From assembly GCF_006345825.1 (NCBI RefSeq), contig NZ_VCIX01000074.1:37869-101868 (forward strand): DNA of 64,000 bases. The letters run 5' to 3'. Shown here one piece after another: positions 34,323 to 44,033 of this stretch. Every line of letters begins with the position of its first letter. The first letter of the stretch is position 1. The DNA comes from Paenibacillus paridis (GTDB lineage Bacteria > Bacillota > Bacilli > Paenibacillales > Paenibacillaceae). The notes beneath the pieces were generated by a model. The model was given only the letters and a program-made list of their open reading frames with translations. It ran no database searches and was not told where the DNA came from. The translations under genes were made by a program, and so were the position numbers.

Positions 34323-35324
34323 TTATAAACGAATTCTCGCACGATCATTCGCAGATTGCAGACAAGCATCAATCACCTTCATATTGCTGACCGCATCAGC
34401 CCCGCCGAACCGCAGCTGCGATTCTCCTAGAATCGCACGGGAGAGATGATCAGCCTGAGCCGTATACGCATTCACATGCGGCACCTCGATCTCGCGGCGT
34501 TCACCTTTGGCGCTTACGAAGAAATTCCCGCTTCCTGGCTCGCCGGTGACGAAGGCGGAAGGCACCTCGATAATGCCATCGGTGCCGAGTACTTCAAGCG
34601 GGTTGCGAAAAGCCGCCCACATTCCGCAATCAAAGGTTAAGGATACGTTATCGCTAAATTCAACTAAACCGGAGGCCATCATATCCACATGATCATGCTC
34701 CGGAGAGAACAAGGCATGTACCGTCACCGCTTCCGGCTCTTTACCCAGCAGCAGCCTTGCCGCGTTGATTGGGTAACACCCTACATCGTAAATCGAGCCG
34801 CCACCCCACTCTTTGCGGTATCTGACGTTTTCCTTATGCCCTGCGTTATTGAACGTAAAGGCGCTTCGGATGCCGCGCACCTCACCGATTTCCCCTGCTT
34901 CAATCAGCTTCTTCATCATGTCGTATCGCGGATGGTAGCGATACATAAACGCCTCGGACAAGAGAACGCCTGCCTTGGCTGCTGCTTCTTCCATCTCGGC
35001 CGCTTCCTTCGCCGTTAGAGCAAGCGGCTTCTCGCATAAAATATGCTTGCCCGCCTCGGCTGCGCGAATTGCCCATTCCCTATGCAAATGATTTGGCAGC
35101 GGGATATAGACGACATCGATGGAAGGATCAGCAAGCAGCTCTTCATAGCTGCCGTAAGCCGTAGGAATATTCAGCTCCTCGGCCGTCCGCTTCGCATTGT
35201 CCAGGTCACGGCTGGCAATCGCTGCAGCCTCATTTAACTCCGAAAGATGAAGCCCTGGTATCATGGCCCGTTTGGCAATACCCGCACAGCCTAAAATGCC
35301 CCATTTTAGCTTTTTCCTTGTCAT
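34323..35324 (-). CDS. Gfo/Idh/MocA family dehydrogenase (1)
   Basis: A 333-residue NAD(P)-dependent sugar dehydrogenase. The Rossmann motif is WGILGCAGIAKRAM, and the EKPLALTAKEA segment holds the catalytic Lys. The C-terminal domain has GGGSIYDVGCYPI with Asp and the late His. It resembles glucose-fructose oxidoreductase-like or deoxyhexose dehydrogenases, but the substrate cannot be told. It is divergent from an AraC regulator (35542) across a 217-bp AT-rich gap and is its likeliest target. Confidence 0.9.
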   Translation of the reverse strand: MTRKKLKWGILGCAGIAKRAMIPGLHLSELNEAAAIASRDLDNAKRTAEELNIPTAYGSYEELLADPSIDVVYIPLPNHLHREWAIRAAEAGKHILCEKPLALTAKEAAEMEEAAAKAGVLLSEAFMYRYHPRYDMMKKLIEAGEIGEVRGIRSAFTFNNAGHKENVRYRKEWGGGSIYDVGCYPINAARLLLGKEPEAVTVHALFSPEHDHVDMMASGLVEFSDNVSLTFDCGMWAAFRNPLEVLGTDGIIEVPSAFVTGEPGSGNFFVSAKGERREIEVPHVNAYTAQADHLSRAILGESQLRFGGADAVSNMKVIDACLQSANDRARIRL

Positions 35325-35486
35325 CCCAGCATCACTCCATATCTATTATTATTATTATATTGTGATAAGAATAAGCTTCAGCCCTTTTCCCAAACCGAGA
35401 TCTCCACTTATCGAGCGCTCTTAAATAAGCAGATTTTAAAGGATGGCGTATGCTTTTCTATAGTGTAAAATAGAATAAACCAAAAT

Positions 35487-35502
35487 AAAATGATATTATT
35501 TT
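35487..35502. promoter_or_regulatory. AT-rich near-palindrome in the divergent promoter region
   Basis: AAAATGATATTATTTT is a 14-of-16 palindrome, 39 bases before the AraC start and between it and the divergent dehydrogenase gene. A regulator site is possible but unproven. Confidence 0.3.
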
Positions 35503-35541
35503 GTTATCACCTAAAACAATATTGTCATGAAGGGGATACCT

Positions 35542-36378
35542 ATGCAAAGACAAAGCCATCTGCTTACGCTTCCGCAAAACCCTTTTTTTATTTTCCCGGA
35601 ATCCGTCGGGAATTACTGGGAGCATCCGGAGCATTATTCCGTGCGGGAAGCCGGATCTTTAAATAACTTTAATATTCATTACGTTGTATCCGGCAAGGGA
35701 TACGTCGAATGCGACGGCGTCGTCCATACGCTTGAGGCAGGGGAAGCCGTTCTCTACTTCCCGCTTCAGCAGCAGCATTACTATAGCAGCAAGGATGATC
35801 CTTGGGACATTCGTTGGGTTCATTTCTATGGAAGCGGACTGCAGGATTATATGATTGAGAGAGGCTTTCACAAAAGCCAGCTGTGGACGGTGCGACAGCC
35901 CGCTGCTTGGGAACAGGTCCATGAGGAGCTGCTCGTTGAAGCGGAAACCTTCCGCATGCTTCATCCAACGAAGCTGGCTGCCCTTACATTCGCTATTCTT
36001 GCTGTATTCGTGGAGCAGGCCGTGCCGATATCCGGCAGCAAAGCAAGCAACTCGGGCAACCGAATTCTGGAGCTGCTTCCCTTCATGCAGCAGGAAGCGG
36101 CGCAGCCTTTCGTGCTCGAATACTGGGCAGAGCAAGCAGGCGTCAGTCCGTATTACTTCTGTAAATTGTTCCGCAGCGTCATGGAAATGACGCCCATGGA
36201 TTTCATTACGCGCTCACGGCTGCAAATGGCCAAGCAATGGCTGCTAGAGCGCAAAGAGATGAACATTGGGCAAATTGCCGGCGATGCGGGTTATCCGAGC
36301 GTCAGTTATTTCAACAAGCGTTTTATGGAGCATGAAGGGATGACGCCAACCGTCTACCGCCAGCTTTATGGCATTTAG
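35542..36378 (+). CDS. AraC-family transcriptional regulator (cupin-HTH) (1)
   Basis: A 278-residue regulator. An N-terminal cupin sugar-binding domain (about 20-140; IHYVVSGKGYVECDGVVHTLEAGEAVLYFP) is followed by a C-terminal AraC double helix-turn-helix (about 180-275; SPYYFCKLFRSVMEMTPMDFI, IGQIAGDAGYPSVSYFNKRFMEHEGMTP). The start is ATG at 35542, 8 bases after AAGGGG; an earlier in-frame ATG overlaps the ribosome site. It probably controls the divergent dehydrogenase/aldo-keto reductase genes in response to their sugar. Confidence 0.9.
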   Translation: MQRQSHLLTLPQNPFFIFPESVGNYWEHPEHYSVREAGSLNNFNIHYVVSGKGYVECDGVVHTLEAGEAVLYFPLQQQHYYSSKDDPWDIRWVHFYGSGLQDYMIERGFHKSQLWTVRQPAAWEQVHEELLVEAETFRMLHPTKLAALTFAILAVFVEQAVPISGSKASNSGNRILELLPFMQQEAAQPFVLEYWAEQAGVSPYYFCKLFRSVMEMTPMDFITRSRLQMAKQWLLERKEMNIGQIAGDAGYPSVSYFNKRFMEHEGMTPTVYRQLYGI

Positions 36379-36409
36379 CTTTGGCGGAAGCATCCTCGCT
36401 TTCTTATGT

Positions 36410-36455
36410 CCAAACAAAGAAGCTGCGCCCCACGGGACGCAGCTTCTTTGTTTGG
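36410..36455. terminator. Bidirectional terminator between convergent genes
   Basis: A perfect 18-bp stem CCAAACAAAGAAGCTGCG/CGCAGCTTCTTTGTTTGG around 10 bases, between the AraC gene and the convergent dehydrogenase gene. The T-rich half arm CTTCTTTGTTTGG serves as the tract on both strands. Confidence 0.8.
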
Positions 36456-36519
36456 TTATGAACGAATAACTGCATGAATAGGTTAAACATCTTTGTCTTA
36501 CCTTTGCAGAACTTTCTTT

Positions 36520-37530
36520 TTACAGCTGCACGAAAGCCCCACCCTGATCTGCCGAACGAAGCTCGGCTTCAATGATCTCAAGCGTGCCTACCGCGCTCGA
36601 CGGCAAGCAGGTGGTCACCGCTTTGCCTTCATTCACCGATTCGATAAAATACTTAATTTGGCGATAATAGCCCATATCCTCGGATAGCTCGGCAACAAAG
36701 CCCGGCGCATCATTCGGATTCACCTTTAGCTGTCCGTTCTCAAACACTACATTTCCGCCTTCGAAATTGACGCGGAACGTCATGGAGAAGCCATAGTCTC
36801 CTTCTAATGTCCAATCGGCCTGTGCATTCAGCACTTTGCCGTCAGGATACACGTAATGCGTGGAGACCACGTCATAGCCGCTGCCCGGAATCACATTGCG
36901 TGCAAGCGTAGACACCTTCTCCGGTTTGCCGAACAGCCAATGGATCATATCGGCATCATGGATATGCATGTCTAGCAAGCAGCCGCCGCTTTTGCTGCCA
37001 TCGAGAAACCAACCCTTAGGCGCCGCAGAGCCTCTAAAGAAGTAACCGCCAGTTACCGCTCCATAACGGCCATCAGACACGGCTGCCTTTAAATATTCAT
37101 ACGCAGGCCAGAAGCGCAAGCATTGGCCGATCATCAACGTGTTCCCTGTAGCCTCCGCTGCATTGGCCATGCGCCATCCGTCCTCCGACGTTCCGGCTAC
37201 CGGCTTTTCGCATAAAACATGCAGCCCACGCTCCAGCAGCAAACATGTCAGATCCGCATGCAGGTAGGTAGGCAGCGTAATATCCACGACATCCAATTCC
37301 TCATTCTCCAGCATCGCCGTAATGTTGTCGTACAGGCGGTAAGGGGTAAGATCGTATACCTCTTGCTCTGTCGCCATATTGCCTGATGCCTTGCCTTCTT
37401 TAAGCTCCTCAATGAGCAGATCGCAGATGGCTACAAGCTGCACGGGAGCCCCCTCAGCCGCTAAGCGAACATAGTTGTCAAAATGCATGCGTCCCATAAA
37501 TCCAAATCCGATTAATCCAACTTTTAACAT
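36520..37530 (-). CDS. Gfo/Idh/MocA family dehydrogenase (2)
   Basis: A 336-residue sugar dehydrogenase with N-terminal Rossmann motif VGLIGFGFMGRMH, catalytic Lys in CEKPVAG, and GGCLLDMHIHDADMIHWLFG with the catalytic Asp/His pair. The start is ATG at 37530, 8 bases after GGAGG; another ATG two codons earlier is too close. It lies 25 bases behind the TIM-barrel isomerase gene, so the pair forms an operon for inositol- or sugar-type substrates. Confidence 0.9.
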   Translation of the reverse strand: MLKVGLIGFGFMGRMHFDNYVRLAAEGAPVQLVAICDLLIEELKEGKASGNMATEQEVYDLTPYRLYDNITAMLENEELDVVDITLPTYLHADLTCLLLERGLHVLCEKPVAGTSEDGWRMANAAEATGNTLMIGQCLRFWPAYEYLKAAVSDGRYGAVTGGYFFRGSAAPKGWFLDGSKSGGCLLDMHIHDADMIHWLFGKPEKVSTLARNVIPGSGYDVVSTHYVYPDGKVLNAQADWTLEGDYGFSMTFRVNFEGGNVVFENGQLKVNPNDAPGFVAELSEDMGYYRQIKYFIESVNEGKAVTTCLPSSAVGTLEIIEAELRSADQGGAFVQL

Positions 37531-37555
37531 ATCCATAACCTCCGTTTCTTATTAA

Positions 37556-38404
37556 CTAGTTGTGTTGACGTCCCAATATTGCGTCCATTGCTTTGGATGT
37601 ATTAAAAATAATTTGCTCTGCATGATGCGTATAAGGAGGGATCATTTCCCCGGTAACGTAATTGTTGTAATCAATCGCACGCAGCGCTTCCATGACCGCA
37701 GGATAATTAACGTCTCCTGCCAGCAGGTCGACAAAGCCATGCAAGCCGCCTGCCTGACGGCGATAATCCTTGAAATGCACCTTTTTGATCCTTTGTCCTA
37801 ATATGCGAATCCATTGCTCGGGATAACCGTTTTGGAGCGCATTCCCTACGTCGAAATAAGATCCTATGAAGCTCGACTGGTGCGCATCGATAAAGGTGCG
37901 CAGCTCAAGCGGCGAGAGCAGAAACTTGTTCCATACATTTTCAATGCCGATGGACACGCCAGCGCTTTCGGCATATGGAACCAGCTTGCCAATGGATTCT
38001 AACGCCCGCTCGTAAGCATACTCATAATCCGTTACCTCGCTGCCCGGAATAAAATCCACGCCGACGGCTCCAGGAATGACCAGGATCGCGTCAACGCCAA
38101 GCGCTGCCGCAAGCTCCAGCTGCTTCTTGGCTACATCGACTGCTTTCTCACGAATGGCTGCATCCCCGCTTGTCATCGGGTATGACCAATACAATCCCGT
38201 AGCGAGTCCTGCGATCTCCAGCTCTGCATCCTCGAGTCTTGCTTTGATCTCGTTAATCTCCTTGTCCGTGGCAGCAAGGCTAAGCTCTCCCGTTTCATTC
38301 AACGAAAGCTCAATGCCGTCAAAGCCAGCCTTCTTCGCCGTTTGAATGCAATCTGCAATCGTCGCGCCATCTTTGAACGACCAAATGTTAATCCCTTTTT
38401 TCAT
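37556..38404 (-). CDS. Sugar-phosphate isomerase/epimerase (xylose isomerase-like TIM barrel)
   Basis: A 282-residue TIM-barrel enzyme. Metal-binding and catalytic segments are GFDGIELSLNETGE, GVSIGIENVWNKFLLSP (ligand Glu), GSYFDVGNALQNGYPEQWI (Asp, His-type loop), VHFKDYRRQAG and TGEMIPPY (last Glu). This pattern fits 3-keto-sugar or inosose isomerase/dehydratase-type enzymes. AGGAGG precedes the ATG. It is the first gene of an operon with dehydrogenase 2 and divergent from AraC regulator 2. Confidence 0.88.
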   Translation of the reverse strand: MKKGINIWSFKDGATIADCIQTAKKAGFDGIELSLNETGELSLAATDKEINEIKARLEDAELEIAGLATGLYWSYPMTSGDAAIREKAVDVAKKQLELAAALGVDAILVIPGAVGVDFIPGSEVTDYEYAYERALESIGKLVPYAESAGVSIGIENVWNKFLLSPLELRTFIDAHQSSFIGSYFDVGNALQNGYPEQWIRILGQRIKKVHFKDYRRQAGGLHGFVDLLAGDVNYPAVMEALRAIDYNNYVTGEMIPPYTHHAEQIIFNTSKAMDAILGRQHN

Positions 38405-38612
38405 AAATAAACCTCCTGTATGTTAAAATCATTCATTCGTTGCTTGCATTGCCTGATATTTTTAGCTAATTACGAGATATTGAATCTTAACCACTCACAT
38501 GTGATAATACATATATTAAACGATTTATCATCTGATTTATTTAGTTGAAATAGTGATTAGTTGGACGATTCCGTGCAATTTCTCATAAATCGTTAGGAAG
38601 GAATGCTGACTC

Positions 38613-39518
38613 TTGGAAAGCTCCCCCAACCGTTATCCGCAGCAGCGTTCGGCAGCCCTAAGAGAATGGTCGCCGAGTGTGCATTATGCCCAGTTTCAAC
38701 GCATGCCCACGGGCAGGCTCCCTGAGCGGAGATTGTACGATTTCGAGCTGCTTTACGTCTGTCAAGGCGAAGCTGCTACTCTCATGCAGGGACAGCGTTA
38801 CAAGCTTGAAGCCGGGCAGCTTATCATTCTGCCTTCCGGCGTCTTTCACCAGAATGAGATCGTATCCGCTCCGGATGCTCGTTTTCTTGGCATTCATTTC
38901 GACTTTTTTGATGAGCTGGATATTCAGACGGAAGCTGATATGATCGTCAACGAATCAGCCTTATGGCCGCAAAAATTTTGCTATGAAGCCGTTGCGGAAG
39001 GCCAGTCTCCTCTAACGGAGCATCCGGTTTATACGCCGCCCCTTGCCTGCGTCCAGCTCATGGAGCTGCTTGTCGAAGAATTTACGATGCGCCGGCTCGG
39101 ATACGAGCTGGCTTGCAAAGGGCTAATGCTGCAAATTCTAACCCTGCTGCTGCGCACGCCTTTATCGCGCACACTCTCGCAAGCGACCGTACACGGCGCA
39201 CGCCTGGCTGGGCTGATAGAGCAAATCGAAGCAGCCCCTTCCCTGCAGTGGACGAACTCCACGATTGCGAGCAAAATGAATATGAGCGTCGACCATGCCG
39301 CAAAGCTCTTCAAGCAAATTGCAGGCATGCCGCCAAGCGAATTCGTGCAATCCATCCGGCACAGGGAAGCAAGAAAGTGGCTTCGCGAATCCGATTTAAC
39401 CATTGAGCGGATCGGTGATCTCGTTGGTTATTCGGATATTCATTATTTCAGCCGCATTTTCCGGCGTCATGAAGGCATTTCCCCACGCGAGTACAGGAAG
39501 CTGTCTAAGATTTTATAA
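38613..39518 (+). CDS. AraC-family transcriptional regulator (2)
   Basis: A 301-residue regulator with an N-terminal cupin-like sensor (LLYVCQGEAATLMQGQRYKLEAGQLIILPSG) and a C-terminal AraC helix-turn-helix (STIASKMNMSVDHAAKLFKQIAGMPPSEFV, IERIGDLVGYSDIHYFSRIFRRHEGISP). It starts with TTG at 38613; AGGAAGGAA lies about 10 bases upstream, and the ATG at 38603 is out of frame. It is divergent from the isomerase-dehydrogenase operon, its probable target. Confidence 0.87.
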   Translation: MESSPNRYPQQRSAALREWSPSVHYAQFQRMPTGRLPERRLYDFELLYVCQGEAATLMQGQRYKLEAGQLIILPSGVFHQNEIVSAPDARFLGIHFDFFDELDIQTEADMIVNESALWPQKFCYEAVAEGQSPLTEHPVYTPPLACVQLMELLVEEFTMRRLGYELACKGLMLQILTLLLRTPLSRTLSQATVHGARLAGLIEQIEAAPSLQWTNSTIASKMNMSVDHAAKLFKQIAGMPPSEFVQSIRHREARKWLRESDLTIERIGDLVGYSDIHYFSRIFRRHEGISPREYRKLSKIL

Positions 39519-39542
39519 GGGGAGTAATGGAGGAACGCAGAA

Positions 39543-39580
39543 AAAAATCCCCAAAGCCGACATTGGCTTTGGGGATTTTT
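39543..39580. terminator. Bidirectional terminator
   Basis: AAAAATCCCCAAAGCC-GACATT-GGCTTTGGGGATTTTT is a perfect palindrome with A and T tracts on both sides, between the convergent AraC and LacI genes. Confidence 0.92.
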
Positions 39581-39604
39581 GAGGTTAAGGATAATCAGCT
39601 CCTG

Positions 39605-40645
39605 CTATTTAATAGCGCGTTCAATTTTGGATCTCGTTGAATGCCTCAGCATGCATTGGTACGGAATGATCATTTTAACCGGAATCGTATATTGATTCTC
39701 CAAATAATCAAGCAATAGCTTAACGGCAAACATTCCCATCTCCAGCTTGGGAACGTGAATGGTTGATAGCGGCGGCGAGGTGAATTCCGATATTTCTATA
39801 TTGTCTACGCCAAAAAAAGCGATGTCGTCCGGAATTTTCAGCTCGCGTTCCGTTGCGGCCCGCATTGCGGCTATCGCCATCATATCGCTCGCGGCAAAAA
39901 TTGCCGTTGGCGTATGGTCGTTTTTCTCGAACGCCTGCCTCGTCAGCTCATAGCTTAAGGCCACATCCCATTTGACATCGATCACCCAATGATCATAAAT
40001 AGGCAGACCCGCTTCTTTCATTGCGCTTTGATAGCCTAAAAAACGTTTCTCATCACGGAAATCGTCATCCAGCTCCGCCCCGCCAATGTAACCGATTTGC
40101 CGGTGTCCCTGCTCAATCAAATGCTGAACCGCTTCCTTGGCCGCGGCTACGCGATCATAGCTGACAACGGGAACCTCTTTGTCCGAAATATCGACGCCTA
40201 CGACAGCCCTTACGTTCGCTTTTATCCATTGGTAGGCTTCGGAATCGATGCGTTCCACCACAAGCATGCCGTCAATGCGATGCTCCTTAATGAGCGTGCG
40301 AAGCTGATCGACATCCGATTCATTTTCAATGCTGTATACAAATTCAAGGCGCATTCCCGCTGCGGCAAGCGCCTTTTCAATGCCTTCCAAAATAACCGAG
40401 AAATAAGGATTGTTATATTTATTTTGTGGAATCGCCACGACGCAGCCAATATGATACGCGCTTTTGGATTCATTTTTTTTCGTCTTTGGTGCACGATTCG
40501 TCCGGTAGCCGAGCTGCTCTGCCGTTTCCCAAATTTTTTTGCGCGTCTCATCGCTAACCGACCGGTTGGCGTCATTTTTCATCACTCGTGATACCGTCGA
40601 GATGGATACGCCAACCCGATCCGCAATATCTTTCAGTTTAGCCAT
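39605..40645 (-). CDS. LacI-family transcriptional regulator
   Basis: A 346-residue repressor. The LacI helix-turn-helix with hinge (LKDIADRVGVSISTVSRVMKN, then LGYRTN) occupies residues 3-58. The rest is a periplasmic-binding-protein-like effector domain (YIGGAELDDDFRDEKRFLGY, PTAIFAASDMMAIAAMRA, FFGVDNIEISEFTSPPLSTIHVP). The start is ATG at 40645 after AGAGGG. A TTGCGGCAA palindrome lies about 80 bases upstream, and two longer copies precede the ABC transporter operon (45277, 45403). Autoregulation and control of that operon are therefore likely. Confidence 0.92.
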   Translation of the reverse strand: MAKLKDIADRVGVSISTVSRVMKNDANRSVSDETRKKIWETAEQLGYRTNRAPKTKKNESKSAYHIGCVVAIPQNKYNNPYFSVILEGIEKALAAAGMRLEFVYSIENESDVDQLRTLIKEHRIDGMLVVERIDSEAYQWIKANVRAVVGVDISDKEVPVVSYDRVAAAKEAVQHLIEQGHRQIGYIGGAELDDDFRDEKRFLGYQSAMKEAGLPIYDHWVIDVKWDVALSYELTRQAFEKNDHTPTAIFAASDMMAIAAMRAATERELKIPDDIAFFGVDNIEISEFTSPPLSTIHVPKLEMGMFAVKLLLDYLENQYTIPVKMIIPYQCMLRHSTRSKIERAIK

Positions 40646-40720
40646 TTTCCAGCCCTCTCTCCACAAAACAAAATCTAGGCACGCTACCTTTATTGGGGCA
40701 ACTTTTACATTCCTCACAAA

Positions 40721-40736
40721 AAATTGCGGCAAATTT
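40721..40736. promoter_or_regulatory. LacI-type operator upstream of the LacI gene
   Basis: AAATTGCGGCAAATTT contains the odd palindrome TTGC-G-GCAA (40724-40732), the same core as the two sites before the ABC transporter operon. Confidence 0.65.
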
Positions 40737-40785
40737 AATTTTATATTGCTTGGATTAGGATGTCAAGAATTCAAGCGCATCTAGC

Positions 40786-40822
40786 ATAAAAAGCAGGGCA
40801 AACGCCATTCCAGCGTTTGCCC
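40786..40822 (-). terminator. Terminator of the LacI-linked ABC transporter operon
   Basis: Minus-strand stem AGGGCAAACGC/GCGTTTGCCCT around 7 bases, then GCTTTTT, 34 bases after the binding-protein stop. Confidence 0.88.
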
Positions 40823-40855
40823 TACTTTTTCTTCACAGCCTGATAATGACAGCTG

Positions 40856-42217
40856 CTATTTGACTTTGGATGCCAAATCGCTAATGGCGGCTTGCAGGTC
40901 GCCTTCACCCGCTAGCGGCAGCTTTAATGCCTGTTCGCCATACGTCCATACCAAGTCGGTTTTTTTCGCCGTAAACGGCGAGATGATTCCGTATTGCTGC
41001 GCATCAAGGAAAATTTTATTCTCGCTGCCCGCGGTTTGAATATAAGCATCCGCTGCCGCTTTGTTCGCCGGAATGGAGTAGCCCTGCTTTGCAAGCTCGG
41101 TTTGGCCCTCTGGACCAGCAAGCCATGAAAGCAATTTAACGGAAGCCTCTTCATGCTTCGTATTCGCGCTGATCGCCATGCCTGCCGGCTGAACGACCGT
41201 TTGGTTCGTCTTAAACTTCGGCAAATAAGCGATGCCGTATTTAATGCCAGCTTCTTTGTAATTCGTTGTATTCCAGTTGCCGCCTGGATTCATAGCAACC
41301 TTGCCCGTCGTAATGCTTAGATTAACTTGGCCGCCCAAGCCTTCGATTTGTGCTGGCGTCGTGTTTATTTTCTTGTTCTTGGTCAGGTCGATAAAAAAGT
41401 TAAGTACTTCAAGCGCTTCAGGCGTATCCAGTGCGAGCGAGCCGTCATCATTAACTAATTTGGCGCCGTTCGACCACAGCTCGGGCTCCAGAAACCAATC
41501 CATCGTAGAGCCAGGAGAGATGGACATGCCCCATTGCACAATATTTTTGGCATCAAAATCAGCTTCGCCAGCATGCTTACCGTTTTTATCGAGCGTCATT
41601 TTCGTGGCGATATCTACGATTTCAGCCCATGTAGGTTCAAGGCTTGGCATCGCCGCGCCATAAGGATTTGTTTTGGAATCCGCAAACAGCGCCGTATTGT
41701 AATACCACACGATCACATTGGCATCGATCGGCAGTGAAACCTGCTTCTCCTGATACTTATGCAGACCCAGCAAACTTTCATCAATATTAGCTAGATCGAA
41801 AGAGTTCGCAGCCAGCAGCCCATCCAGCTCTTTGAAAATACCGAGTTCTGCATATTTTTCAATGTAAGCATAGCTGGTTTTAAACACATCCGGCAGCGTG
41901 CCGCCAGCGGCATTGGCTGTCAGTCCATCCCAGTAGCTGCCCCAATCCTTGCCTTCCAGCTTTACTTTAATGTCTTGATTCGTTTCCATGAATTTATTAA
42001 GAAGTTCCTGTGTACGCTGCAGTTCCTCTGCCGTTCCCCACTGGGAATAAGTAATCGTTACAGGCTCGCCGGAAGGCGCTGTTCCGCTCCCTCCGTCAGG
42101 CTTGTTTGGAGCATTCGTGCCGCTGCTGCCATTATTGCTGCCGCAACCTGAAAGGATTACTGCCGTTGCCAAAACCATAACCCAAGCACTGAACATCCAT
42201 CTGCGTTTCGTATTCAT
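40856..42217 (-). CDS. Sugar ABC transporter substrate-binding lipoprotein (2)
   Basis: A 453-residue family-1 extracellular binding protein. The signal peptide ends in ILSGC (Cys25). The N-terminal lobe strand is VTITYSQWGTAEELQRTQELLNKF, and hinge and late segments include VAMNPGGNWNTTNYKEAGIKYGIAYLP and HEEASVKLLSWLAGPEGQ. The start is ATG at 42217, preceded by AAAGGGGAAC. Unusually it is the last gene of its operon, after the dehydrogenase and both permeases. The sugar is unknown. Confidence 0.92.
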   Translation of the reverse strand: MNTKRRWMFSAWVMVLATAVILSGCGSNNGSSGTNAPNKPDGGSGTAPSGEPVTITYSQWGTAEELQRTQELLNKFMETNQDIKVKLEGKDWGSYWDGLTANAAGGTLPDVFKTSYAYIEKYAELGIFKELDGLLAANSFDLANIDESLLGLHKYQEKQVSLPIDANVIVWYYNTALFADSKTNPYGAAMPSLEPTWAEIVDIATKMTLDKNGKHAGEADFDAKNIVQWGMSISPGSTMDWFLEPELWSNGAKLVNDDGSLALDTPEALEVLNFFIDLTKNKKINTTPAQIEGLGGQVNLSITTGKVAMNPGGNWNTTNYKEAGIKYGIAYLPKFKTNQTVVQPAGMAISANTKHEEASVKLLSWLAGPEGQTELAKQGYSIPANKAAADAYIQTAGSENKIFLDAQQYGIISPFTAKKTDLVWTYGEQALKLPLAGEGDLQAAISDLASKVK

Positions 42218-42276
42218 GTAAAGTTCCCCTTTTACAATAGTTTGGAAGACAATAAACACGAGCCTAACTCATACGG

Positions 42277-43119
42277 CTATCCTTTCGATCCTGTAAGGAC
42301 CACCCCCTCAACAATGTAACGCTGAGCAAAAAAGTACAGCAGCCCAATCGGAATAATGCTTATGAATGCGCCGGCGGCAAGCGCCGGGAAATCCTGGCTC
42401 GTCTGTCCGATCAGCATTTGAAGACCTACGCTGAGAGTAAACAGCTCGTTGTTTTTGATATACAGGAACGGCCCTAGAAAATCGAGCCACGAATTAACGA
42501 ACGCAAAAATGATCGTCGTCATGATAATGGGCTTAGATAACGGCATGATAACCTTCGCATACACCGTCCAGCGGTTGCCTCCATCGAGATAGGTCGCTTC
42601 ATCCAGCTCCTGCGGAATCGTAAGAAAGAACTGCCGGAACAAGAAAATATAATAGGCTCCGCCTAACCATGCAGGTACGATGAGCGGCAGCCAGGTGTCG
42701 ATCCAGTGCAGCTTCGCAAAAAGCACATAGGATGGAATCATCATGATGGAAGGCGGGATCATTAGCGTCAGCAATACTATCGGAAACAGCTTGTCTCTAT
42801 ATTTCGTGGCAAACCGCGAGAAGCCGTAGGCGACGATCGAGCTGGAAATGACCGCTCCAAGCGCAACAAAGATCGATATCGCAAACGAATTTTGTATCCA
42901 CTTCCACATGAGCGGCTGTACGGTAAATAATCGGTCAAAGGCCTCAAAGGTAAGCTGCTCCGGCAATATGGATGGAGGAACCTTGTAGGTTTCCATCTTT
43001 GTCTTCATCATCGTCGAGAGCATCCAGAGGAGAGGCCCGGCAAACAGCATCAGTGTCGCGCACAGCAAGAAATATTTCAGCGTTGTGCCGGCCAGGCTGG
43101 TTTTTTGTCCGCCATTCAT
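42277..43119 (-). CDS. Carbohydrate ABC transporter permease (MalG-like) (2)
   Basis: A 280-residue permease with six helices. The EAA loop is IPQELDEATYLDGGNRWTVYAKVIMPLSKP, in which the usual second Ala-Ala is Ala-Thr. It ends VEGVVLTGSKG, typical of MalG homologues. GGGGGAAA precedes the ATG, 12 bases after the MalF-like gene. Confidence 0.92.
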   Translation of the reverse strand: MNGGQKTSLAGTTLKYFLLCATLMLFAGPLLWMLSTMMKTKMETYKVPPSILPEQLTFEAFDRLFTVQPLMWKWIQNSFAISIFVALGAVISSSIVAYGFSRFATKYRDKLFPIVLLTLMIPPSIMMIPSYVLFAKLHWIDTWLPLIVPAWLGGAYYIFLFRQFFLTIPQELDEATYLDGGNRWTVYAKVIMPLSKPIIMTTIIFAFVNSWLDFLGPFLYIKNNELFTLSVGLQMLIGQTSQDFPALAAGAFISIIPIGLLYFFAQRYIVEGVVLTGSKG

Positions 43120-43131
43120 ATGTGTTTCCCC

Positions 43132-44025
43132 CTATTTCTCACCCTCGTAATAGACAAAACGGTTGGACAGCTTCATTAGCACAAAGGTAACCAGCGCGAT
43201 CAAGGCAAATAAGAATATCGATTGCGACATGGCCATACTGAACTTCAGATCGGTAAAGGCCGACTTATAAATGTTGTACACGAACGTATAAGCCGCGTAG
43301 TTAGGTCCACCCTTCGAGAGCAATAGAGCTTCTGTAAACATTTGAAAGTTGTACATCGTTTGAATGATAATGACAAATAAAATCGATGGACTGATCATGG
43401 GGAGCGTAATCGAGAAAAAGCTTCTGAGCCTGCCTGCTCCATCAATCTCAGCCGCTTCATAGAGATGCCTCGGGACATTTTTGAGCGCGGCCAGAAAGAT
43501 CAGAACACCGCTGCCGGATATCCAGACCTGAAGCAGGATAATGACTGGCTTAATCGTATGCTCTCCGCCGATCCAGTCGATTTTATCCATTCCGAAGATG
43601 CTAAGACCCGCATTTAAAATGCCAAACTCGGAGTTGAATACAAGCCGCCAAATAATGACCGTGGCCACGATTGGGACAAGCGTAGGCAAATAGTAGAAGG
43701 TACGGAACAATGCGATCCCTTTTACGTTAAAATTCAGCAGCAAAGCGAGCAGCAGCATTCCCGTCGTTACAATCGGAACACCGAATACGACGAAATACAT
43801 CGTATTGAGCAAGCTTTTCATAAAAATCGGATCATCGATCATATGAATGAAATTGCTGAAGCCGACAAAGTTATAATTAACCGCGCCAGGCAGCTTCGCG
43901 TCGGTAAAGGCATAAAACACCGACGTCCCAAACGGAATAAGGAAAAAGGTTATAAATCCGATGATCCACGGCATAATGAACAGAAAAAACAATAATGTGT
44001 CATACTTCCTCAAGCTCTTCATCAT
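43132..44025 (-). CDS. Carbohydrate ABC transporter permease (MalF-like) (2)
   Basis: A 297-residue permease with six helices and the EAA loop LYEAAEIDGAGRLRSFFSITLPMISP. AAGGGGTG precedes two adjacent ATG codons (44025, 44022). Its start lies 8 bases after the stop of the dehydrogenase gene, so the four-gene operon is tight. Confidence 0.92.
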   Translation of the reverse strand: MMKSLRKYDTLLFFLFIMPWIIGFITFFLIPFGTSVFYAFTDAKLPGAVNYNFVGFSNFIHMIDDPIFMKSLLNTMYFVVFGVPIVTTGMLLLALLLNFNVKGIALFRTFYYLPTLVPIVATVIIWRLVFNSEFGILNAGLSIFGMDKIDWIGGEHTIKPVIILLQVWISGSGVLIFLAALKNVPRHLYEAAEIDGAGRLRSFFSITLPMISPSILFVIIIQTMYNFQMFTEALLLSKGGPNYAAYTFVYNIYKSAFTDLKFSMAMSQSIFLFALIALVTFVLMKLSNRFVYYEGEK

Positions 44026-44033
44026 GACACCCC